NCBI RefSeq assembly: GCF_002099425.1 | Contig: NW_018344008.1 | Span: 14,012,001 to 14,076,000, forward strand | DNA length: 64,000 nt | Source: Phascolarctos cinereus | Taxonomy: Eukaryota > Chordata > Mammalia > Diprotodontia > Phascolarctidae | Reading direction: 5' to 3' | In this document: in pieces, positions 56,036 through 64,000 of the stretch | How the letters are laid out: each line of letters begins with the position of its first letter | How positions within the stretch are numbered: position 1 is the stretch's first letter | Notes under the pieces: model-generated | What the model was told of the DNA's origin: nothing | The model's input: the letters and a program-made list of their open reading frames with translations, nothing else | Databases searched by the model: none | Made by a program: the position numbers and the translations under genes

Positions 56036-56805
56036 GGTTTGCTGACAAAATTTCCATTCTTTTTTCAACTATATATTTCTGCTTTCTTATGCTTTACTTT
56101 TTTCTTGACTTGTTCAAAAGAAGATGCACATATTACTTTAACTATGTTTCTTCCAGTAGTAGTTCTACTGGTATAGATGAAAACTGTAGGATCTACAAAT
56201 ATTTACTAGAACATCTGGAATCCCAGGAAGATAAGAGACTTCTGGGTACTATGGGAATTGAAGGAAAAGAATTCATTTTTTTGGCTAATCCTTTCCAATT
56301 ATGTGTTGTAACAGAGCCCTTAGTAGCAACCACAGAGTCGAATACTTGCCCATGTTCTTAGAGCTATTAAAATTGGTTAAGTAGGCAATCTTTCACTTTA
56401 GTTAGAGCCATAGCTTTTTGGAAAAGAGTGACTCTACCTTTTAAACTCACTCTTCTCAATTTTATTCAAAATGGTTCTTTTCAATCGTGACCTTGAATAG
56501 GTAAGAGCATTGCAACTTCCTTTTTAAAAGGTCTATTTTTTTTTCCTTTCCTTTATGCTCTGAGACTAGGCAGTAATTATTATTTAGGTAGTCTTTTTGT
56601 TTTTTTTAGAGGAGGGAAAAATCATGAATGTGTAAACTTCATTAATGCATCAAGGAGTTGCAATCTGCAGATCAAGTAGAAGTGAAATCACAAAAAAGTT
56701 TTTGAAATAATATGTTGCTAATTTTTAACTGCTACAATCTTATCTCATGGAGTCCACTTTGCTTTGCCAATTATGTTTTATGTCAAAGAATAACAAGTTT
56801 TTATG
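56036..56805. other. Unassigned DNA
   Basis: About 770 bp with no recognised repeat. Open frames here (up to 90 residues) show no domain. Confidence 0.4.
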
Positions 56806-58500
56806 AAAACATTTCTTATAGGACAATAGTATTCCATCACAATCATATACCAATCACAATTTGTTCAGCCATTCCCCAATTCATGGACAATCCCATAATT
56901 TCTAATTCTTAGCCACCACTACAAATATTTTTGTACATATAAATCCATTTCCTTTTTCTTTAATCTCTTTAGCGTACACACCTAATGGTGGAATTGACAG
57001 GTCACAGGGTGTATGCAGTTTTATAGACCTTTGGCCATCATTCCAAATTGCTCCTCAAAGTGGTTGGATCAGTTCACAACTCCACCATCAGTGCATTGGT
57101 GTCCCTATTCTTCCACATCACCTCCAACATTTTTCATTTTTCTTTTCTGTCATGTTATCTAACCTGTTGGTGTAAGGTGGTACCTCAGAGTTGTTTTAAT
57201 TTGCATTTCTCTAATGAGTAGTGATATAGACAATTTTTCCCATGAGTATAGAAAGCTTTGATTTCTTCTTCTAAAAAGTTCCTGTTCATATTCTTTGACC
57301 ATTTATCAATTGGGGAATGACTAACATTCTTATAAATTTGACTCAGTTCTTTACATATTTCAGAAATGAGTCCCTTATCAGAGAAACTTACTCTAAATTT
57401 TCCTGTTTTCTTGCTTCCCTCCTCATCTTGTCTGTACTGCTTTTATTGTGCAAAATCTTTTTAATTTGATGTAATAAAAATTATCAATTTTAGGAGCAGC
57501 TATGTGGTGCAATGGATAGAGCTCAGGAGGACCTGAGTTCAAATCTAGCCTCAGACACATAACACTTACTAGCTGTGTGACCCTAGGCAAGTCACTTAAC
57601 CCTGATTACCTCACCCCCCCGAAAAAATTCTCCATTTTGTATTCCATAATGTTCTCTATCTCTTGTTTGGTCATAAATTCTTCTCTTATCCATAAATCTA
57701 AGAGGTAATATTCCATATTCCCCTAATTTGCTTAGATATTACCCTTTTTTGTCTAGATCACGCACTCATTTTGACCTTCTCTTAGTATACAGTGTGAGAT
57801 GTTGGTCTATACCTAGTTTCCGCCAAACTACTTTTTAATTTCCCCAGAAATTTTGAAGAGTAATGATTTCTTGTCCTCAAAGCTTGGGTCTTTGGGTTTA
57901 TCAAATGCAAGATTTCTATGGTCATTTACTATCATGCATTGTAGTCTACTGATCCACTACTCTAGTTTTTAGCCAGTACCAGAATGTTTTGATGATGACC
58001 ACTTTGTAATATAGTTTGAGATCTGGTAGTACTAAGCCACCTTCCTTCACATTTTTTCATTGATTCCCTTGAGAATTTTGACCTTTTGTTCTTTCAGATG
58101 AATTTTAGTATGATTTTTTCTAGCTCTACAAAATAAAGTTTTAGTAATTTGATTGTTATGGTACTAAAAAAGTAAATTAATTTAGGTAGAATTGTCATTT
58201 TTATTATATTGGCTTGGCCTACCCATGAGCAATTAATATTTCACCAATTGCTTAGACTGACTTTGTGTGAAAAGTATTTTGCAACTGTGTTCATATGGTC
58301 CCTGAGTTTCTCTTGGCAGGCAGACTCCCAATTATTTTACATTGTCTGCAGTTATTTTAAATGAAATTTCTCTTTTAATCTCATTCTGCTGTACTTTGTT
58401 GGTAATGTATAGAACTGCTGATGATTTAGGCAGGTTAATTTTATCCTGCAACTTTACTGAAGTTTACAGTTTAATTTTCAATAGCCTACAACTAACCTTT
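56806..58500 (-). mobile_element. L1 LINE, ORF2 3' half, minus strand
   Basis: Plus-strand reading gives reversed ORF2: GTATTCCATCACAATCATAT, AATTTGTTCAGCCATTCCCC, AAGTGGTTGGATCAGTTCAC, GGTGGTACCTCAGAGTTGTT, ATTTATCAATTGGGGAATGA, then GAATGTTTTGATGATGACCA and GGCTTGGCCTACCCATGAGC, up to the zone just after the RT active site near 58440. The 5' half and the 3' UTR are missing. A SINE sits at 57492-57622. Confidence 0.9.
57492..57622 (+). mobile_element. WALLSI-like SINE inside L1
   Basis: AGGAGCAGCTATGTGGTGCA, GAGGACCTGAGTTCAAATCT, TACTAGCTGTGTGACCCTAG, ending in a C-run. The flanks AAAAATTATCAATTTT (57476-57491) and AAAAATTCTCCATTTT (57623-57638) are a 16-bp duplication with two mismatches. 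Confidence 0.94.
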
Positions 58501-58699
58501 AGCATTTCATTCAATTATTTAAAAAAATATTCTGAAAAGAGGTTTATATATTTCACTGGGCATCCAAAGGTCTCCATAATACAAAAAAACAAAAATGGCA
58601 AGAACCCTTGCTCTAAACCAATTTGTACCTGAATACGAATTCCACAATACGTACTGACAAGTTGCTACTCAACCTTTGATGTTCTACTTTTGAACCCTA

Positions 58700-59800
58700 A
58701 TTTTTATGAAGTTTCCTCATATCAAATCTAAATTCCTGCAATTTTGACTTACTTTTCCTAGAAGTGTCCTCTAGACTAGGCAGAACAAATCTAATCTGCT
58801 TTTACATCACAGACTTGTTCTGCCTAGAGTATTTAACCTGTGTAAGAAAAGACTTAGGGAGTGCATAATAAATATACACAACCAATTCATATATGGCATA
58901 AACTTCAGGCCATTCACTATGCAGGTTGAAATTTTAAAAATATCATCTACTTTTTATTCTTCCTCAAATCTGGTGACCAGTACTACTATAATCCCCAATT
59001 CTTCTTTTCTTTAGGTTAATACCCCCATTCTTTCAACCAGTTCTTATACTGGAACCAATTTTCCTTAATCCTTGCCATCCTCTTTTGTTTGTGCTCCATT
59101 TTTACCTTTATTAAAACATAGGGCTGAGAATTGAAAACTACTCTAGGTGGGACCTGATCAGAGCAGTATACAGTAGAATTTTCATCTTCTTTGTCCTGGA
59201 CACTATGACTCTGAATACACACTAGAATACCACTAACTGCTTTGGATATCAAACAGTTAGCACATATTAAGTTCCAGGTTAAAAAAAACAACAATAACAA
59301 ATCTTTTGATAGGAGCCATTTTCTAACTTTATCTCCATAGTATTGTACTTATAAAGTTGATTTTTAATTCAAGCATAGTACTTACATTTATCATTATTAA
59401 ATTTCTTCTCATTCCATCAATCAATTAAGTGCCTACTATGTTATTTGAGCTGAGATCGAAACTGACCTCAAGGATGTTACATTCTACAAGGGGGATTCAA
59501 TCAATTATTCTAGTCTGATTAGAATTTTAGGGATCCCGAATCTGTCATCCAATATGTAAGTTATCTCTCTCAGCTTTATTATATATACAAATTTGAAAAA
59601 AAAGACATTTTCTATGGCTTAAAATAAATCATTGATATAAATGTTGAAGACCTGGCCCTCTACATTATTATCAATTATTAAGAATTACTCATTCAACCTT
59701 TTGGGAATCTACCTAAATATGTTTTCATTCAGTCCGTATATTTCCAACTTGTCCACAAAAGATTATGTCATAATTGTTAAATAAATCATCTCAGTATGAT
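58700..59800 (-). mobile_element. L3/CR1 LINE relic, about 1.1 kb
   Basis: Reversed L3/CR1 blocks in order: TTTCCTCATATCAAATCTAA, TTCTTTCAACCAGTTCTTAT, GTGGGACCTGATCAGAGCAG, CATTTATCATTATTAAATTT, GATCCCGAATCTGTCATCCA, CATTGATATAAATGTTGAAG, and a degenerate end near 59790. A short L2-like insert (about 59415-59495) interrupts it. Confidence 0.85.
59415..59495 (-). mobile_element. L2/MIR-type fragment inside L3
   Basis: CAATCAATTAAGTGCCTACT then GACCTCAAGGATGTTACATT and CTACAAGGGGG is a reversed L2-type terminus; L3 sequence resumes after it. Confidence 0.6.
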
Positions 59801-61389
59801 TCTCACACTTCCTTTTTAATAGATTTCTAATACTTGTTTACTTTTCATCTGAGAGTTCTTAGTGTTTGATATCTTAAAACATTCCGTGGCTTCTTGGCTT
59901 TGATTACATTTTTCAAATTAAGTCTCTTGTTTATATACTACTTTTATTGAATCCATATAATACAGTTGGATTTTTTTCAGCATTTCACAATACCATCTTA
60001 TCTTCCAGATTGGCTAAATTTGCTGCAAACTGAGAGGATGAATTATTCCTGCCACTGGAAAAGACAATCTAACAATAATTATCTTATTTTGGCTATATTT
60101 TAGCACACAGGATAAAGATGTCAGTGCTTAAACTCCAAATGTCATCTTCTAGTTTTCAGTCTTAAAATGCACAGGAAATTTGAAAGGATGTTTAAAAAAA
60201 ACAAAATAGGCTCTTTATTGACCTTTAATTTCTTAATCTTTCATCTAATTATTCCAAACTTTCAGCTTGAGCACAAGTAACCACATTATAAACCTTTCTT
60301 TTACTTAAATGTGTATTGAATATTTTCTTCTTTTCAATGTCACATATACAGGCCTACTTTGGCCAGTTTTTGAAAGACCTTAAGTAGTTACTTTATTTCT
60401 AGTTATTTTGCCCTCAATCCAATTATTCCCTAAAGAATTTTTCACATGTTAATTATTCCATATCTTCATTTTGAAACAAAAAGTTTTGAGTCTGTGATCT
60501 GTCTTATTTCTGTCCCTCTATTTAATATATAGTTCCTATTCAACTGGTGGAAATTAAAAAAAAAAAATCCTACCCTGCCCCCCTATTTTCTTTATATACT
60601 CTCAAGCCTTCACTTTCATTAAACAATTTATCAAACATAGAGGCAGACAGGAAAAGACATAGAAACACACAGAGAGAGAAATACACAGAGATACATTTCC
60701 AAAGTTAGCCATGAGCTGAATCAGACTATTCTTCTCTTCCATTTCTATTCTGCCTCCTTAACCAAAGATCCCAAGATGTAGCTCTAGGGATGGAAATTAA
60801 CAGGCAACACCTTTCCTTCTTCACTACTATATGCCTTAAAACCCCAAGGCAGTAACAAAAACTGGTGAAACATCATTGACACAAGTTAGAGGTAGATGCT
60901 TTACTGTAAAGGGAAAACTATGGAGATATATTTATTGCTACCCTCACCCACGAAAATCTTGTATTATTCTCCATCTTCAGCTTTCTTGAATCATTATTCA
61001 GCTGTACATTATACACCTGTATTCAGTGTACAGAATATCCCTCAACAAATCTCATTTGAACAAATATGTTTTATTTGTGGATTCAGTTTTTCCTTTCCTT
61101 GTGTAGATGCTGATTGACCACAAAAATGATTCATTTTAAGAGGCATTTGCCACTAAGTGTGGGAAGTAAATTGGGTATGAGAAGTTGATTAGTTCTCTGT
61201 TTCATTAGGAAGAAAAGTCCTATGGACTTAGGAAATAGAATTGACTCACATTCATATCATTCCTAGTTACAAACTAATCCATATATATTCAAGCAATCTT
61301 TCTCTTCACAAATTTTGCTAGAGCACTTTCTAGAACAGTTTTGTTCCTATTCTGATCTACCTTGACTCATAGTCATTACAATTAAATTC
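59801..61389. other. Unassigned AT-rich DNA
   Basis: About 1.6 kb without a recognised transposon, exon or RNA gene. A 73-residue open frame at 60896-61117 lacks any recognisable domain. Confidence 0.4.
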
Positions 61390-61495
61390 CAAAAAAAGCA
61401 GGTATTAAGTACTTGCTATGTACAAAGGAGATTATGAGGTACTGATGATAAAAAGACCAAAAAAAAGGAGCTCTTATTCTACTGGATATAAACTC
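61390..61495 (-). mobile_element. L2 LINE terminal fragment
   Basis: GGTATTAAGTACTTGCTATG, AAGGAGCTCTTATTCTACTG: reversed L2 end. Confidence 0.6.

Positions 61496-61498
<3 letters not shown>

Positions 61499-61547
<49 letters not shown>
61499..61547. repeat. (GT)n microsatellite
   Basis: About 24 uninterrupted GT units. Confidence 0.98.
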
Positions 61548-61548
<1 letters not shown>

Positions 61549-61549
61549 C

Positions 61550-61650
61550 TTTTACCTCCTTTCTAAGATTAAAATGTCCTTGAAGATAGGGACTTAGTCA
61601 TTTTTCATATCAGTAACTAAAATAGTGCCCCTGGACAGAAATTTAATTTA
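61550..61650 (+). mobile_element. L2 LINE terminal fragment
   Basis: AATGTCCTTGAAGATAGGGA, CTTAGTCATTTTTCATATCA and AAAATAGTGCCCCTGGACAG resemble a plus-strand L2 end, opposite in orientation to the fragment across the GT repeat. Confidence 0.5.
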
Positions 61651-62473
61651 GTTTAACAGAAAGTTTTGCATCATAATACTAATATGTTGAGCACCATTTT
61701 CTTGTACTTGTTGCTATGATTTTCTGTTCTTCCATGGACATTTCATGTGAGTCTGATTAAATAATAATAGGTATATCTCCATCCTTTCATGTCTCTCAAA
61801 TATTAGTCAGTGCTTTTTCCACTCCTCAACCACACAAACCAATTTATATAATTTATAATGGGAATAATATCAGCTATGGCAATAAACCCAATTATATTTT
61901 CCTTTTATGAAGAGACATAATTTGTTATTTATGGAAAAAAGTTCAATATTACCTTGAGCTTATTTTTGAATGGTGGATGTCTTTTCTTTATCTGTATAAG
62001 AAAATATAAATTTAAGTTCTATATTAGCAAAGATTTAAAAGTACTATGATTAGAAAATTATAGTATTTATGAAGAACAATTTCTAGGTTTTAAAAGAAAT
62101 TTTCTAATATTTCCAAACAATTTTGTACTTTCAATGGCAAAAGCTCAAAATATTAATTAACATTTCAATAGATATACGGCAAAAAAATTAACATTAAATC
62201 TAATTTAGCCTTTCCAGAATTTAAACTGCTCTAATGGATTAAAAAAAAATCCACAATGATTTTACATTTAATAGAAAAATAGTTTAATATAAGTATTTAT
62301 GATATGATTGGCTTACTCTAGCAAGCAAGCTATTATGCAAAGAAAATAATGAACAAAAGCTGATTATACCAATCATTTAACAACATTAAATTCTCTAAAG
62401 TTGTGTTAATAATTAATATGGATTTTCAATAAACGTAATCATAGCTATCAACAATGAAAGAGACAACAAAAGA
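61651..62473. other. Unassigned, very AT-rich DNA
   Basis: About 820 bp, among the most AT-rich in the window. Nothing recognised. Confidence 0.45.
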
Positions 62474-62531
62474 GAGAAGAAGAAGAAGAGACAAGAATAG
62501 AGGGAGAGGGAGAGAGGAAAGAGAGAGAAAA

Positions 62532-62600
<69 letters not shown>
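62474..62600. repeat. (GA)n / GAA polypurine tract
   Basis: GAAGAA and GAGGGA runs grade into a pure GA run from about 62540 to 62594. Confidence 0.97.
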
Positions 62601-63434
62601 AGAACTGACAGTTTATAAGTACAACGACAATGATGATGTGTTTGTCTCAATGAAAAGATGGATATAGTAAAACTTTTGTGGCCAACTGACCATTGTAGCA
62701 CAGTAACATGCAAACGCTGTCCTGGTTCTTTTCTTCATCTAAGATTCCATAACACCTCTGCTTTTCTCCACTCCCCCTACTGCCTCTCTCTTTCTCTCTT
62801 GGTGGCCATTAACTACACTGACAGTTTGACAGGCTGAAATAAGGAAATAAAACACTTAAACATTGTTTCCTGATGTATGCATTCATCTCTTCTGCCAAAC
62901 ACAGATATTGAGGAGATCCTTCACTCCTCCTGTCAGCTCACTAAATTACACCCCCGCTCACAGAGCAACACAACTCTCAAGTTTCTTCTATTCAGTCACT
63001 ATGGTTTTTTATTAGGAGATGCAAGGGCTACTTCATATTCTTTAATGACACCTTCCTCCTCTTGTTTTTAATGCTAAATTTTCTAAAGGTAAGAATTGAA
63101 TTTTTTAAAAAAAATTATAGTTCTAGTTTTTCACCTGTCAGAATCCAAGTTACTGCATAAATTTTATTTTTGCTTGCAGTTTTTGAATGATTTGAGATGA
63201 ACAAAAGGGAATGAATACTAAACCACTGGTTAAACTTTACATCTTTTCTGACAGTCAATAAGGATTTTTTTTTTTACTTTTTGAATACGAAGTAGGTTAA
63301 AAAGGAAATAGTTGGCAGATATCAATGAGAGAAAGAAAACATTTCAAAAATAACATTGCAGAGTTTGGTTAATGGGAGATCATATAATAATATTTCTAAC
63401 ATTATGACTTGGAAATGGACAACAATATAGGACT

Positions 63435-63439
<5 letters not shown>
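62601..63439. other. Unassigned DNA
   Basis: About 840 bp with no recognised repeat, exon or RNA. A 64-residue open frame at 62877-63071 has no domain. Confidence 0.4.

Positions 63440-63482
<43 letters not shown>
63439..63482. repeat. (CA)n microsatellite
   Basis: About 21 CA units. Confidence 0.97.
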
Positions 63483-63485
<3 letters not shown>

Positions 63486-63754
63486 CAGTACTCATTTCTT
63501 CCAATGTGGGGTGCTCTGGATTAATCTTCAAAAAAACAAAGGTAAGAAAAGAAAATGGCGACACAAATACATAACCAAGCCTATAGCTTAAAAATGTATT
63601 TTTGTATTCAATATAATTTGCAAGCAAATGCTTGGAAATAATAATTTTCTTTGTACAATCATATTTTTTATGAGAAAGAAGATAACTAGATTTTTTTTCT
63701 AGCTCCTTCACATTTTCTTTCTTCTTCAAGCCACTCCTTTTCATAGGATAATTA
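63483..63754. other. Unassigned DNA
   Basis: No gene or repeat recognised. Confidence 0.4.
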
Positions 63755-63885
63755 GATCATAAATATAGAATCAGAAGGGCCCTTGGAAGTTATTTAGTCC
63801 AATCTCCTCATTTTATAGATGAGGAAACTAAGGCCCACACGAGGTAAATGACTTGTTCAACATACTGATAAGTGGCAGAGTCGGG
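63755..63885 (-). mobile_element. Old MIR-related SINE
   Basis: ATAGAATCAGAAGGGCCCTT, TTTAGTCCAATCTCCTCATT, TAGATGAGGAAACTAAGGCC and AAGTGGCAGAGTCGGGG: reversed old SINE. Confidence 0.75.
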
Positions 63886-63904
63886 GAAGGGAAAAGGAAA
63901 AGGG

Positions 63905-64000
63905 AATAAGCATTTATATAGTGTCTACTATGTCATCTCCAATTTTACATTTGAGGAAACTAAGGCAAATAGAGTTTAAGTGACTAGCTCACATACCCAG
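63905..64000 (-). mobile_element. MIR SINE, cut by the window end
   Basis: AATAAGCATTTATATAGTGT, CTACTATGTCATCTCC, CAATTTTACATTTGAGGAAA and TTTAAGTGACTAGCTCACAT: reversed MIR that continues past the window. Confidence 0.8.

Noticed and set aside
58776-58827. Hairpin CTAGGCAGAACAA / TTGTTCTGCCTAG with a 22-base loop
   Set aside because: The stem is too short for a typical microRNA precursor and it lies inside the L3/CR1 relic, whose consensus contains a similar AGAACAAGTCT word on one arm; chance is likely.
62426-62713. 95-residue Ser-Leu-rich minus-strand frame
   Set aside because: Translation of the GA tract at 62474-62600.
1-64000. CRISPR array, operons, bacterial promoters or ribosome binding sites
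   Set aside because: Repeat content is vertebrate throughout; no spaced repeat array is present.

Overview
The window looks like non-coding nuclear DNA from a marsupial. It is AT-rich and packed with repeats typical of metatherians: tRNA-derived SINEs of the WALLSI/SINE-1 kind, CORE-SINEs whose 3' half matches an RTE/BovB tail (MAR1-like), marsupial-type L1 and half-L1 (HAL1) elements, and a deep layer of L2, L3/CR1 and MIR relics. The species cannot be told from the sequence. I found no convincing host exon, tRNA or rRNA. The long open frames are simple-sequence translations, pieces of LINE proteins or chance frames, so the window is probably intergenic or deeply intronic.

Layout. 1-5.2 kb is mostly unassigned DNA with GA repeats and two SINEs. 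5.2-8.8 kb is a plus-strand L1 lacking ORF1 and the endonuclease region. 9.8-16.4 kb is a nest: an old minus-strand L1 split by a near full-length plus-strand L1 with 15-bp target duplications, which itself carries two SINEs. 16.4-23.9 kb holds MIR, L2, a hAT-like MITE and a long GGAA tract. 23.9-25.2 kb is an old L1 interrupted by a palindromic TA-flanked MITE. 27.5-30 kb has an L1 scrap, a 1.1-kb L3/CR1 relic and an L2 split by TG repeats. 30-49 kb is dense in L2, MIR, MAR1-like SINEs and WALLSI-like SINEs, many nested. 48.1-49.05 kb is a Tigger-like transposon holding a SINE. 49.7-52.6 kb is a complete-length minus-strand HAL1 bounded by 14-bp duplications. 52.7-59.8 kb has L3, MIR plus MAR1, and a minus-strand L1 with a SINE. 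The remainder is unassigned AT-rich DNA with GA, GT and AC microsatellites.

The most informative points are structural. The HAL1 carries, after ORF1, sequence resembling the inter-ORF region of the L1 at 10-16 kb, and its 3' module appears twice in tandem. One L1 has its 5' leader joined directly to mid-ORF2. Several insertions can be ordered in time from nesting and target duplications. A few unassigned stretches rich in homeodomain, TALE and TCF-like motifs are candidate conserved regulatory DNA, but that is inference only.
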